Assembly: GCF_900103125.1 (NCBI RefSeq)
Contig: NZ_FNJV01000004.1
Location: forward strand, 413,752 to 477,751
Length of the DNA stretch: 64,000 bases
Reading direction: 5' to 3'
From: Mucilaginibacter sp. OK268
GTDB taxonomy: Bacteria > Bacteroidota > Bacteroidia > Sphingobacteriales > Sphingobacteriaceae
The position numbers were made by a program, and so were the translations under genes. A model generated the notes under the pieces. It worked only from the letters and a program-made list of their open reading frames with translations. It had not been told where the DNA came from and did not search any database. Shown here piece after piece: positions 1 through 8,458 of the stretch (the stretch's first letter is position 1; every line of letters starts with the position of its first letter).

Positions 1-436
1 CGCCCTTAATTCACTGGCCTCAACCACCGTGATAGATATTTACAAACGCACCATCAATAAGGATGCATCAGATAAAAACTACCTGCTGGTATCTCGTATA
101 GCAACCGTATTTTGGGGAGTAGTATGTGTAATTATGGCTTTGTATGCCGGTAAATTGGGCAATTTACTGGAGGCCGTAAACCAATTGGGGTCCTATATAT
201 ACGGAACCGTATTAGGCGTTTTTATAGTTGCTTTTTATATGAAACGGATAACCGGAACCCCGGTGTTTATTGCCGCTATTATTAGTGAAGGGATCATATT
301 ATATTTAGGATTGAGTAAAACGGTTGCCTATTTATGGCTTAACCCTATCGGTTGCTTTTTAGTGATGATTGTGGCTTACGTGATCAATAAATTCATGTCA
401 CAAAAAAGCCCGGATCAAATAGAACCGGGCGTGTAG
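1..436 (+). CDS. Sodium:solute symporter, C-terminal part (5' end outside window)
   Basis: The reading frame is open from the first bases (codons from position 2 read ALNSLASTTV) and ends at 436. The visible ~145 residues hold four hydrophobic segments: VSRIATVFWGVVCVIMALYAG, the stretch with LGSYIYGTVLGVFIVAF, one with FIAAIISEGIILYLGL, and a last one with LNPIGCFLVMIVAYVI. The SLASTTVIDIYK start and the LGSYIYGTVLGVF stretch are typical of the SSS family (TC 2.A.21), inner-membrane Na+-coupled importers. The substrate cannot be told from this fragment. The last codons also carry the stem of a terminator that serves the convergent gene. Confidence 0.85.
   Translation, partial: ALNSLASTTVIDIYKRTINKDASDKNYLLVSRIATVFWGVVCVIMALYAGKLGNLLEAVNQLGSYIYGTVLGVFIVAFYMKRITGTPVFIAAIISEGIILYLGLSKTVAYLWLNPIGCFLVMIVAYVINKFMSQKSPDQIEPGV
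402..430 (-). terminator. Rho-independent terminator embedded in the symporter's 3' coding end
   Basis: Read on the minus strand, a GCCCGG/CCGGGC stem (425-430 and 408-413) is followed directly by six T residues. It lies 25 bases past the stop codon of the minus-strand DUF2911 gene and inside the last codons of the plus-strand symporter. Confidence 0.7.
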
Positions 437-454
437 TGTTTTATTGCCTCACCT

Positions 455-1306
455 TTAATCTTTAGCATGATTAAGCGCTTCCAGGTTCAGCCGCAGATAT
501 TCATCATCATTACTTTCTTTTGAAAGCTCAATACCGGCTTCGGCAGCGGCTATTGCACCGGCTTTATCACCTTTTCTCAATAACAAGCGCGATTCCCATA
601 GTTTAAACCAGGGAACTTTAGGCTCTTCTTTTTCGGCCTCAGCTACCCAGCCTAAAGCTTTGTCCACATCTTTGTTATTTTCATAATACCACTGGATAGC
701 ATTAAAATAATAAGGTTTGCGGTCGCCTTTCATCAATTCGTCAATATTTGCCATGATCTTGGCATCATCATCGGTCTCCATGTGGATAAGAGCCGCTGTA
801 TGGTCCCAAACCAGGTACAGATCTGTTGCCCGGGTAGTGGAGTTGGCAAATGCCATGGTAAAAGTTTCCCGTTTTTCGTTTACACGGATGGATTTTACAT
901 CAAAACGTAAAAGGTCGTCGGCTTGCTTATAGTTGTAAGCGCCCCATTGTTTAACGGTTTTGTTCAGGATGATGGTCCACTCATTTCTTTGAGGGATACT
1001 GAATAAGGAATAGGTACCAGGAGGTACAGCATGCCCTTCAATGATTACTTTTTCGGTAAAGGTAATAGTAGTAGCGGCATTGGCTCCGGTCCGCCAAACT
1101 TCACCATAAGGATTTATACCACCAAATATTTTACGGTCCTTAACATTGGGCCGGGAGTAAGTAATAGTAACCTTTCCCAGTCCAAAATCCTGGATAATGG
1201 TTTGTGTAGAACTGGCCTCAGGGATACGGGGTACTGCCTGAGCATCGCTTTTATAGCTTACACATGCCAATAGCATGGTCACTAAAAATAAGTAAGTCTT
1301 TCTCAT
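455..1306 (-). CDS. DUF2911 domain protein, exported
   Basis: A 283-residue protein with a signal peptide (about 1-22, ending YKSDA-Q). Residues about 25-165 match the DUF2911 pattern: an early YSRPN segment followed by GEVWRTGANAATTI and then PPGTYSLFSIP. This is a periplasmic/outer-membrane-associated Bacteroidota family without a proven biochemical role. The C-terminal ~115 residues are helical and TPR-like, with alternating small and hydrophobic residues. The gene is convergent with the symporter. No catalytic residues are recognisable, so only the family assignment is firm. Confidence 0.85.
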   Translation of the reverse strand: MRKTYLFLVTMLLACVSYKSDAQAVPRIPEASSTQTIIQDFGLGKVTITYSRPNVKDRKIFGGINPYGEVWRTGANAATTITFTEKVIIEGHAVPPGTYSLFSIPQRNEWTIILNKTVKQWGAYNYKQADDLLRFDVKSIRVNEKRETFTMAFANSTTRATDLYLVWDHTAALIHMETDDDAKIMANIDELMKGDRKPYYFNAIQWYYENNKDVDKALGWVAEAEKEEPKVPWFKLWESRLLLRKGDKAGAIAAAEAGIELSKESNDDEYLRLNLEALNHAKD

Positions 1307-1456
1307 GTTATGTTTTCGATACTAAGATACCAAATGTTTTTAATCGGTAAATATTGTATTGGAGTAATAAAATTTATGAAAGTTTAATTAAGAAATCGGG
1401 TCAAAGGCATAAGTAACAAGCTTTTTGCATTTGGCTTTCAGCCTTAAGCTTTTTAT

Positions 1457-1464
1457 TACCTTTG
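1457..1464 (+). promoter_or_regulatory. TAnnTTTG -7 box of the rRNA methyltransferase gene
   Basis: TACCTTTG ends 5 bases before the ATG at 1470, with TTG at 1431-1433 as a possible -33 element 23 bases upstream. It fits the Bacteroidota sigma-A consensus and implies a near-leaderless transcript. It also rules out the longer in-frame start at 1425. Confidence 0.55.
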
Positions 1465-1469
1465 CGGCT

Positions 1470-2657
1470 ATGATTGATGTGTTACTAAATAAGGGTAAAG
1501 AGAAAGCTGTTTTGCAAAAACATCCCTGGGTATTTTCGGGCGCTGTTGAAAAAGTAAAGGGTAAACCAGCCAATGGCGATGTGGTTCGGCTGCTCAACGC
1601 AAAAGGCGATTTTATGGCCTATGGTTTTTATAACGATCAGTCGCGGGTTGCCCTGCGCCTTTTGGAGTGGGACGAAGCCGTTGAAATTAATGACGATTGG
1701 TTTCGCCGTAAACTGGCCACGGCCATTAAAAGCAGGGCTCATGTATTAGCAAACGGAACCAATACCTGTCGCCTGGTTTTTAGCGAGGCTGACTATTTAC
1801 CGGGCTTAATTGTTGATAAATATGCGGGCCACCTGGCTGTTCAGGTGCTCACTTCGGGTATGGAGCGGTTGATGCCGGTAATTATTGATGAACTGCAAAA
1901 GTTGCTAAATCCCGAAAGTATATCCGACAAAAGTGATAACTCCTCACGGGCCCACGAAGGCCTGGCAGAAGCCGAAAATAAAGTGCTTTTTGGTAATCCT
2001 CCGCCAGAGATTGTAGAAGTGCTGGAGAATAATATCGTTTACGGCATCAATATCACCGAAGGCCAAAAATCAGGCTTTTATTGTGATCAGCGCGATAACC
2101 GCCATATAGTGGCCAATTATGCTACAGGAAAAAAAGTGTTGGATTGTTTTTGCTATACCGGTGGCTTTACGCTCAATAGCTTAAAAAATGGAGCTACAGC
2201 AGTAACCAGTGTGGATAGCTCTGCATTGGCGATTGAAACGTTGAAGGAGAACATCCTGTTAAACAAATTGGACGCTGATAAACATATGGCCATAAAATCT
2301 GACGTGAATGTGCAGCTGCGTAAGTTCAGGGATGATGGCGAAAAGTTTGATGTTATTGTGCTCGATCCACCAAAATACGCTCCATCGCGCTCTGCACTCA
2401 CAAGAGCTTCCAGGGCTTACAAGGATCTGAACCGTTTGGGCATGCTGCTATTGAACGAAGGCGGCCTACTGGCTACCTATTCCTGCTCAGGCGCTATGGA
2501 TATGGAAACCTTTAAACAGGTAATTGCCTGGGCCGCGCTTGATGCCGGTAAACAGGTGCAATTCATTTACCAATTCCACCAACCCGAAGACCATCCGGTA
2601 AGAGCCTCCTTCCCCGAAGGCGAATATTTGAAGGGCTTACTGTGCAGAGTGTTTTAG
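1470..2657 (+). CDS. RlmI-type class I SAM-dependent rRNA methyltransferase
   Basis: A 395-residue protein of the RlmI (YccW) family, which makes 5-methylcytosine in 23S rRNA (C1962 in E. coli). An N-terminal PUA-like domain starts at WVFSGAVEKV. The RlmI-specific EGQKSGFYCDQRDNR segment lies around 197-211, the SAM-binding motif VLDCFCYTGGF at about 223-233, and the VLDPPKY motif at about 297-303. The reading frame extends upstream to 1425, but those codons overlap the promoter box, so 1470 is chosen. The exact target base is inferred from the family. A short low-conservation insert near 148-170 (SISDKSDNSSRAHEG) lengthens the linker. Confidence 0.9.
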   Translation: MIDVLLNKGKEKAVLQKHPWVFSGAVEKVKGKPANGDVVRLLNAKGDFMAYGFYNDQSRVALRLLEWDEAVEINDDWFRRKLATAIKSRAHVLANGTNTCRLVFSEADYLPGLIVDKYAGHLAVQVLTSGMERLMPVIIDELQKLLNPESISDKSDNSSRAHEGLAEAENKVLFGNPPPEIVEVLENNIVYGINITEGQKSGFYCDQRDNRHIVANYATGKKVLDCFCYTGGFTLNSLKNGATAVTSVDSSALAIETLKENILLNKLDADKHMAIKSDVNVQLRKFRDDGEKFDVIVLDPPKYAPSRSALTRASRAYKDLNRLGMLLLNEGGLLATYSCSGAMDMETFKQVIAWAALDAGKQVQFIYQFHQPEDHPVRASFPEGEYLKGLLCRVF

Positions 2658-2705
2658 GGGGATTTTTGGAGCAAAGATTATTGGAGTAAGGATAAAAGAT
2701 AAGGG

Positions 2706-2795
2706 GTCATGCCGAATTTATTTCGGCATCCCACATGCAAGTACATCCCGTATGGCTGCTCATCCTGTGAGATCCTGAAACAAGTTCAGGATGAC
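2706..2795 (+). repeat. GTCAT/ATGAC palindromic repeat, family A copy 1
   Basis: Two small hairpins in series (ATGCCGAA..TTCGGCAT, then TCCTGAA..TTCAGGA) lie between GTCAT and GATGAC ends. Related copies are at 3732-3815 (inverted), 51774-51866 and 58660-58740. Confidence 0.8.
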
Positions 2796-2829
2796 GCGCG
2801 TTTTTTATTTTTATCTTGATTCCTGACTC

Positions 2830-3594
2830 TTATTTCTTGATTCCCGCCTTCTTCACAGCTTTTGTCTTCATTTTCAGGTTCAGCATCTCCACCAGTACCG
2901 AAAATGCCATGGCGAAATAGATATAACCTTTAGGGATATGCTGCTCAAAAGCCTCGGCTAAAAGCGAAACGCCTATCAGCAGCAGGAACGACAGCGCCAG
3001 CATTTTTACCGTAGGGTGTTTGTTCACAAAGCCGGCCACGCCATTTGAAGCCCACATCATAATACCTACAGCAATAACAACCGCCAGTATCATGATCTCT
3101 ACATGGCTGGCCATACCTACGGCGGTAATCACAGAATCGAGCGAGAAAACAATATCCAGCAGCATAATCTGGATGATGGTACCCCAGAAGCTGTGTCGTT
3201 TTACTTTTTCAGCGTTTTCTTCTTCGCCTTCAATTTTATGGTGTATCTCGGCGGTGCTTTTATAGATCAGGAACAAACCGCCGATGATCAGGATCAGGTC
3301 GCGGCCAGATATGGCCAGTTTTTCTACCCAATCAGCATCGGTAACATTAAAAATATGTGCCAGGTTAAACAGGGGTGCCGTAAGTGTCATGACCCAGCTG
3401 ATGGATAATAAAAGCAATACCCGGGTGATCAGGGCCATACCCAGGCCAATCCTGCGGCCTTTAGCCTGCTGATTTGCTGGGAGCTTATCAGATAAAATGG
3501 AGATGAATATCACATTGTCTATCCCCAGGACTATCTCTAATAACGTAAGGGTAACGAGCGATATCCAGGATTCGGCATTCGCAAATATTTCCAT
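2830..3594 (-). CDS. TerC family integral membrane protein
   Basis: A 254-residue inner-membrane protein with about seven hydrophobic segments. The two diagnostic acidic membrane motifs of TerC (PF03741) are present: LEIVLGIDNVIFISIL near 18-33 and LLDIVFSLDSVITAVG near 144-159. A charged loop (HHKIEGEEENAEKVKR) separates the two halves. TerC-like proteins are linked to tellurite resistance and, in other bacteria, to Mn2+ export and metal loading of exported enzymes. Nothing here fixes the ion. A hairpin 30-70 bases upstream probably terminates the preceding sigma-factor operon. The start is the only early ATG. Confidence 0.9.
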   Translation of the reverse strand: MEIFANAESWISLVTLTLLEIVLGIDNVIFISILSDKLPANQQAKGRRIGLGMALITRVLLLLSISWVMTLTAPLFNLAHIFNVTDADWVEKLAISGRDLILIIGGLFLIYKSTAEIHHKIEGEEENAEKVKRHSFWGTIIQIMLLDIVFSLDSVITAVGMASHVEIMILAVVIAVGIMMWASNGVAGFVNKHPTVKMLALSFLLLIGVSLLAEAFEQHIPKGYIYFAMAFSVLVEMLNLKMKTKAVKKAGIKK

Positions 3595-3624
3595 AGCAGG
3601 CTAAATTTGTTTGCCCCTAAAATA

Positions 3625-3657
3625 GCAAAACCCCTGCCGAAAATGGCAGGGGTTTGC
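3625..3657. terminator. Hairpin between the sigma operon and the TerC gene
   Basis: A CCCCTGCC/GGCAGGGG stem extended by A/T pairs (GCAAA on the left, TTTGC on the right), with a short loop. On the minus strand it is followed by a T-rich stretch. It probably ends the operon that stops at 3860, though it would also sit in the TerC leader. Confidence 0.55.
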
Positions 3658-3731
3658 AATCAATGTTAAAATATAAGGTGTTGTGCGAAGACATTAGAGT
3701 CAGGAACCAAGAATCAAGACTAAATAAGTGC

Positions 3732-3815
3732 GTCATCCTGAACTTGTTTCAGGATCCCACAAGATAAGCATCGTGCTTATCTGCCTATGGGATGCCGAAA
3801 TAAATTCGGCATGAC
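3732..3815 (-). repeat. GTCAT/ATGAC palindromic repeat, family A copy 2 (inverted)
   Basis: Reverse-orientation copy of the repeat at 2706-2795: TCCTGAA..TTCAGGA first, then ATGCCGAA..TTCGGCAT. The spacer between the two hairpins differs completely from copy 1 and contains its own short GATAAGCA/TGCTTATC stem. Confidence 0.8.
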
Positions 3816-3859
3816 TAATAAAGGTCTTGATTCTTGACTCTCGTATCTTGATTCTCGTC

Positions 3860-5227
3860 TTAATCAAAGCTTACGCTGCCGTAGCTGGTGTTAATAGTTA
3901 TGTTTCTATCGTTGGAGCCTTTACCTAAATGGCCTTTGTAATTTTTAGTGGGGCTATAGCCACGGTCGTTATCAGATGGGCTTTTACTGGTGATATTGAT
4001 ATCATGACCGCCATAGTTAAAGCTGCCGTAGCGTACGGTTACGTCAAAGTCGGCATTTTGCTCGTTACTGATACCCAGTTTTACGCTGGAGTAGGATGAG
4101 TTTACCGATAAATTCTTGATGTTTTTATCTACCTCATTAATATTCAGGTTACCGCTGAATTTTACGTTGATGTTGCCCGAAGTAGTGATGCGGCCAATTT
4201 TGGCCGAGCCGTAGCTGATGTCGGCATTTAGTTTATTGCACTCGCCCAGGCTCAGGCTGCCATAAGCTACATCCAGATCGCTACCGTTAAGTGAACCAAT
4301 GGTGGCGCTGCCATATTTAACCGTGATCTGGTTACCCGGATTGCTCAGGTTTTTGGCTACCAGGCTGCCGTAAGAGTTATTGATGTTTAATTTTCCATCC
4401 AGATCAGGTAAGCTGGTTGCGCCATATTTATTACTTACGTTCAATGGATTTTTGGATGGCATATATACCGTATAATTCACCTCGATTTTGCGCACATTGT
4501 TGCGTTTGCCGCCAAATAACGACCATGAGCTGCCATTATCATCATTGTTGATGTTGGTTTTAAAATAAACCCCTGATCCATCTTTATTATCCCTGATGGT
4601 TACATTGTCCAGCAGTTTTTGAGCCAGGTCGTCATCATTGGCGCCAACTTTTATTTGTACATCAACCTTTACCTCACTTTTGCTCCAGGTATTCACGGTG
4701 ATCCTACCAAAACGGTTATCCAGGTTGATCACATCGTTACCGTCTATTGAGTAGCTTTTGCTGTAATTTTTAACTTTTTCAACACCATCTTGTTTATCAT
4801 TATCGGTGTTATAGCTAAAATTGGTGTCAAAATCTTTGAACCCTAAAGCTATCTGCGGCGCTATATTACTGAAATCATAGGCAAAGTTCATGGCGCTATC
4901 ATTCAGCTTGAAGTTAAAGTTTTGGTCAAAGTGCTTAAACTGCTTGTCAAAACCCTTCAGCTTCAGATTCATTTGTTTAAGCTGCTGCAGTTTAATACGC
5001 CCCATCTGCTTTTGCAGGCCCTGCATTTTAAGGTGCAGATCTTTCATTTTTAGCTGAAAGTCCTTGCTGTCGGGTGGAGTTAATTTGTTTAAAGGTGCCA
5101 TTGGAGGCATAGGCGGAAGCACCGGAACCGGAATCGGCGCAGGGGTTTGCTGTGCAAAACTGATCGTATTAATGGCTAACAGGGCCATTAAAGCAAACAT
5201 CGACCGTTTAAATATTTTTGATTTCAT
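3860..5227 (-). CDS. Exported DUF4097-like (head GIN-type) beta-strand surface protein
   Basis: A 455-residue protein with a signal peptide (about 1-25, ending SFAQQ). Next come a proline-rich stretch and a K/L/M/Q-rich amphipathic region (about 50-110). From about 150 to the end there are repeated short beta strands with recurring N-x-Y/S-G-S and YGS turns (SYGSL, KYGSATIG, AYGSLSLG, SYGSAKIG, RYGSFNYGG, TSYGSVSF). This matches DUF4097/DUF2807 'head GIN' putative adhesin domains, which form right-handed beta folds. It is the last gene of a sigma / anti-sigma operon and overlaps the anti-sigma gene by 20 bases, so it is probably the envelope effector or sensed component of that circuit. Function is inferred from context. 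Confidence 0.75.
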   Translation of the reverse strand: MKSKIFKRSMFALMALLAINTISFAQQTPAPIPVPVLPPMPPMAPLNKLTPPDSKDFQLKMKDLHLKMQGLQKQMGRIKLQQLKQMNLKLKGFDKQFKHFDQNFNFKLNDSAMNFAYDFSNIAPQIALGFKDFDTNFSYNTDNDKQDGVEKVKNYSKSYSIDGNDVINLDNRFGRITVNTWSKSEVKVDVQIKVGANDDDLAQKLLDNVTIRDNKDGSGVYFKTNINNDDNGSSWSLFGGKRNNVRKIEVNYTVYMPSKNPLNVSNKYGATSLPDLDGKLNINNSYGSLVAKNLSNPGNQITVKYGSATIGSLNGSDLDVAYGSLSLGECNKLNADISYGSAKIGRITTSGNINVKFSGNLNINEVDKNIKNLSVNSSYSSVKLGISNEQNADFDVTVRYGSFNYGGHDINITSKSPSDNDRGYSPTKNYKGHLGKGSNDRNITINTSYGSVSFD

Positions 5228-5774
5228 CTTTTTGGTCTTTTTTCATTTGATTGAATTGTTCTATTACACTCAATTGCTGATTAAGCACCTCGGTTTGTAC
5301 CTGCAAGTTCCGGATCATGGCACGTAAAACACGCTCCTGGTTAGGGCTGGTGGCTAAATCGGCATTAAGTCTTTTATAAGTAGAATCCATTTTGGCTATT
5401 TCGGCGCTAAACTCTTTATACAGTTGCGGATCGGCTTTGGAAACCGATTTCAGCTCTGTTAATTTAGTTTCAACAAGCGATGCGTAATGCAGCTGCTGTT
5501 TGGCATACTCAGGGTTTATGGCGGCCAGGTCCACGCCTTTTGCGGCTTTTTGGCTTTGGAGGTATATTCCGAAACCGATGCCCATGACAATGATTACCGA
5601 TGCGGCGACCCGAAGTACGAAAGCAAGCGAAAAGGTTTTTGTTTCCAGCTTTTTTGGCAACTCCTCCGGCATGTTGAGGCTTTGCTCAATTTTGCTCCAC
5701 AGATCGGTCGATGGCTCAATCTCGTCAAACTCTTCACGGTTATTTTTAATGAAATCTTCAAATCGCTTGCTCAT
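5208..5774 (-). CDS. Single-pass anti-sigma-factor-like protein
   Basis: A 188-residue protein with a charged cytoplasmic N-terminus (about 1-45, EDFIKNNREEFDEIEPSTDLW), one membrane segment (about 49-70, AFVLRVAASVIIVMGIGFGIYL) and a helical, probably coiled-coil periplasmic part (about 85-180). This topology and the ATGA overlap with the upstream sigma factor gene (5771-5774) mark it as the cognate anti-sigma factor. No zinc-binding HxxxCxxC motif is present, so it is not a ZAS-type anti-sigma. The gene also overlaps its downstream partner, so the three genes are translationally coupled. Confidence 0.75.
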   Translation of the reverse strand: MSKRFEDFIKNNREEFDEIEPSTDLWSKIEQSLNMPEELPKKLETKTFSLAFVLRVAASVIIVMGIGFGIYLQSQKAAKGVDLAAINPEYAKQQLHYASLVETKLTELKSVSKADPQLYKEFSAEIAKMDSTYKRLNADLATSPNQERVLRAMIRNLQVQTEVLNQQLSVIEQFNQMKKDQKDEIKNI

Positions 5775-6331
5775 AATTCTGTTCCTTTCCTTTTTAAAAT
5801 TTCCATTAACTTTCTTTTAGCTCTCAAAAACTGTGTTCTTGAGGTGTTTTCTGATATATTCAATATTTGTCCTATTTCTTCGTGATCATAACCTTCCAGC
5901 AGGTAAAGCGATAGTACTACCCGGTAGCCATCGGGCAATTGTTTCATGCCTTCTTTTACCACAGCCACCTGGTATTGTACATCTTCATCATCTTCGGGCT
6001 CTTCGGCTGGTATATTTTCCAGATGGTCGCCCTCCAGTTCTATCAGCTCCAGCCTGCGCTTACGCAACAGGTTTATAGAGCGGTTTACCACTATTTGCTT
6101 TAGCCATAGGCCAAACGTGGTGTCCTGTCTGAAATCCTTTAGCTTGTTAAAAGCATCCAGAAAAGCTTCCTGCAAAACATCTTCAGCTTCGGCAATATTG
6201 CCCACGATCCTAAAGGCAACGTTCAACATCGCTTTAGAATACAACCGGTACAACTCGTAACTGGCCTTTTTGCTTCCCTGTTTGCATTCAACCACCAGGT
6301 TATAATGCTTATCTACATATATGGCTTCCAA
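5771..6331 (-). CDS. ECF-type RNA polymerase sigma factor
   Basis: A 186-residue sigma-70 family protein. Region 2 covers about 25-92 (ELYRLYSKAMLNVAFRI, AEDVLQEAFLDAF, FGLWLKQIVVNRSINLLRKRR) and region 4 about 130-180 (LPDGYRVVLSLYLLEGYDHEEIG, ISENTSRTQFLRAKRKL). It directs RNA polymerase to its own regulon and heads the three-gene operon with an anti-sigma factor and a surface protein. The only workable start in frame is a TTG at 6331, because a stop lies a few codons upstream and the next Met is inside region 2. No convincing TAnnTTTG box precedes it, consistent with autoregulation by the ECF factor itself (inference). Confidence 0.92.
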   Translation of the reverse strand: MEAIYVDKHYNLVVECKQGSKKASYELYRLYSKAMLNVAFRIVGNIAEAEDVLQEAFLDAFNKLKDFRQDTTFGLWLKQIVVNRSINLLRKRRLELIELEGDHLENIPAEEPEDDEDVQYQVAVVKEGMKQLPDGYRVVLSLYLLEGYDHEEIGQILNISENTSRTQFLRAKRKLMEILKRKGTEL

Positions 6332-6508
6332 ATTTCTGATCAGGTTTCAGATTAAATGACGCATCATTTTTAGCAACGTTGCATCACGGTGAAAAATAAT
6401 TTATATGAACAATAATTTTTTGTTTAGAGAAGCGTTTTGATGGGATTTTTGGATCAAGGAGAGAAGGAACAAAGATCAAGGACAGAGGATACAAGAAATC
6501 CTTGTTCC

Positions 6509-7048
6509 TTAATCCATAAATCCTTGTTCTAATAGAAAAGCATCAATAGCTTTCACCGCGTTTTCATACCGGTCGTTTCCTATGCCGGATATCACCACAT
6601 AGCGGGCCTGCAGCGCGGCAAGTTCTTTGTGCCATATGGCCATAAAATGTTCGCGTAATTCGGGGAAATTACGCAGGGGATCGTCCTGCCAGGGCAAGTC
6701 GATATCTAACAGTAAATAAAAATCGTAGGGATGTTTGGGTAATTCGTCCAGTACCTCCTGCGGTGCCTGGCCAAACATGTGTTCGCTCCATATTTTTACC
6801 GTTAAAAAAGTGGTGTCGCATATCAGGATCTGATTGGCCTGGGGTAGTAAAGTGGCTTCCAGCGCCAGTTGCCCTTGAAACATATTGATCTCATCCTGCC
6901 AGGTACATGGCCCGGTAAGTGCGGCGCAATATTCCCGCGAATACTCGGGTACAGCGATGGTATGATAATACGCAGCCAGATAATCAGACATGGTTGACTT
7001 TCCCGTTGATTCAGGCCCTACTACCGCTATTTTGGGAATATGTTTCAT
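6509..7048 (-). CDS. NadR/AAA_28-like ATPase (probable ribosylnicotinamide kinase-type)
   Basis: A 179-residue P-loop protein with Walker A at 11-19 (GPESTGKST), VPEYSREY near 33-40, LLLDIDLPWQDDPLR near 132-146, and a C-terminal helix. These match the C-terminal kinase domain of NadR and the AAA_28 group, which phosphorylate nicotinamide riboside in NAD salvage. The adenylyltransferase domain of full NadR is absent, so the protein is kinase-only. Substrate is inferred. A short T/C-rich hairpin-like stretch (6465-6530) overlaps its 3' end. Confidence 0.75.
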   Translation of the reverse strand: MKHIPKIAVVGPESTGKSTMSDYLAAYYHTIAVPEYSREYCAALTGPCTWQDEINMFQGQLALEATLLPQANQILICDTTFLTVKIWSEHMFGQAPQEVLDELPKHPYDFYLLLDIDLPWQDDPLRNFPELREHFMAIWHKELAALQARYVVISGIGNDRYENAVKAIDAFLLEQGFMD

Positions 7049-7065
7049 GTGTTATCAAATGAAAA

Positions 7066-7126
7066 TAGAGACGCATGTAATGCGTCTCTACAATGATTAA
7101 ACGTAGAGACACATCACATGTGTCTC
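7066..7126. repeat. Tandem GAGAC-CAT hairpins
   Basis: Two small perfect hairpins lie 15 bases apart. The first has arms TAGAGACGCAT (7066-7076) and ATGCGTCTCTA (7080-7090). The second has arms GAGACACAT (7106-7114) and ATGTGTCTC (7118-7126). Both have 3-base loops. They sit between the M28 peptidase and the NadR-like gene. Confidence 0.75.
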
Positions 7127-7137
7127 CTGCTGTCCTA

Positions 7138-8436
7138 TTATCTTTCTAATTTCGGTACCCTTGTCGGCGTATCCTTGCCCGAAACGATGCTGCGTGAGCT
7201 GAGCGCTATGGCCCGGATAGTAGAGGTGATGTTGTTTACATCCAGCGAGCTAAACTCATCCTTTACGGTATGATACAGCTTATCAATATCTATCTGGTCG
7301 GTTGAGATAGTATGAGCTGGCACGCCTTTTTCTGCCAGCGACGCGTTATCGCTGCGGTAAAACAGGTCCTGATCTGGATAAGGATCCGGGTGAAACTCAA
7401 ATTTGGTTCCCTTCAGGTTACTTTGCAGGATAGTGCCAAAGTTTGATCGGTCGAACCCGGTGATAAAGGCCGAGTTTTCACCAAATTTAGAAGCCTTACC
7501 TATCATCTCGATATTGAACATGGCCACCACTTTATCCGGATCAACCTGGGTAGCAAAATACTGCGAGCCGTATTCGCCAATTTCCTCGGCAGTGAAGGCC
7601 ACAAAGATGAGCGTACGGGCATTGTTGTTTAGTTTTTTGTAATACTTGGCTAAGGATATCACCGCGGTAGTTCCGGATGCATCGTCATCAGCACCGTTGG
7701 CTATGCTGTCGCCCTCCATGGCTTTGAGGATACCCAGGTGGTCATAATGGCCCGAAAAAACCACAAATTCGTTTGGTTTGGTTTTACCTGGGATAATGCC
7801 GGCAACGTTAAACAAAGGCAGTTCTTCGCTTTTGTTCTCATAGCTGATATCAAACGAGGTGATGTTATCAAACTTGCCCAATACAAGTGCCATAGGTGAT
7901 GCGGTTTTGCCCTTAAAGCTTACGCTACCCCGCGTGCTATAAGCATCATGGGCGCGCTTAAACAAGCTCTGAAATTTGGGATCAATGATCATCAGCGTTT
8001 TTTTGCCGCTTTTTTGCGCTTCCACGTATTCCTGTCTGAAATTTTTGTCGGCGGTTACGTTTACCACCTGTACATCCTTGTCGCTGGCCCAGGTAAAGGC
8101 TGCGCTGCCGATGGTGAAAACGCTATCGGGTACAATAGCTTTGCCATTTATGAACGCGGTTGTTTTTACGGGTGTTGAGCGTATCATGGTAAAATTCTGG
8201 CGGTAGCCGGTATTCCCGGCAAGGGGTTTTAGGCCTGCTTTTTTATATTCACCCTCAATAAATTGAGCTGCTTTTTCAATACCCGGTGTAAAAGTTGCCC
8301 GGCCCTGCATATCATCGGCACTCAGGGTTTTGATGATGCGTGTTACATCATCCTGATCAATAAGCTTGTTCACGTCTTGCCCAAAGCTGTAGGTTGATGC
8401 GACTAAAAGGGCGGTTATTATTGCGATTTTTTTCAT
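7138..8436 (-). CDS. M28 family zinc aminopeptidase, exported
   Basis: A 432-residue protein with a signal peptide (about 1-19, ending YSFGQ). The M28 two-zinc site is visible: His230 in FSGHYDHLG, Asp250 in GADDDASGT, Glu284/Glu285 in TAEEIGEYGS, Glu310 in FNIEMIG, and His375 in PAHTIST. A PA-like insert (about 110-200) precedes the catalytic core. The family cleaves N-terminal residues from peptides, and this member is probably periplasmic or extracellular. It is one of three exported peptidases between 7 and 15.5 kb. A family C repeat separates it from the M61 peptidase gene upstream. Confidence 0.92.
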   Translation of the reverse strand: MKKIAIITALLVASTYSFGQDVNKLIDQDDVTRIIKTLSADDMQGRATFTPGIEKAAQFIEGEYKKAGLKPLAGNTGYRQNFTMIRSTPVKTTAFINGKAIVPDSVFTIGSAAFTWASDKDVQVVNVTADKNFRQEYVEAQKSGKKTLMIIDPKFQSLFKRAHDAYSTRGSVSFKGKTASPMALVLGKFDNITSFDISYENKSEELPLFNVAGIIPGKTKPNEFVVFSGHYDHLGILKAMEGDSIANGADDDASGTTAVISLAKYYKKLNNNARTLIFVAFTAEEIGEYGSQYFATQVDPDKVVAMFNIEMIGKASKFGENSAFITGFDRSNFGTILQSNLKGTKFEFHPDPYPDQDLFYRSDNASLAEKGVPAHTISTDQIDIDKLYHTVKDEFSSLDVNNITSTIRAIALSSRSIVSGKDTPTRVPKLER

Positions 8437-8458
8437 GATTATTAGCTTTTTCCCTCAT

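Noticed and set aside
717..932. Open frames opposite real genes, for example on the plus strand inside the DUF2911 gene and inside the M61 and DPP-IV genes
   Set aside because: They follow the codon structure of the opposite strand, have no promoter and no recognisable domain.
1425..1469. The longer start for the RlmI-type gene
   Set aside because: The extra 15 codons would overlap the TACCTTTG promoter box and do not resemble the family's N-terminus.
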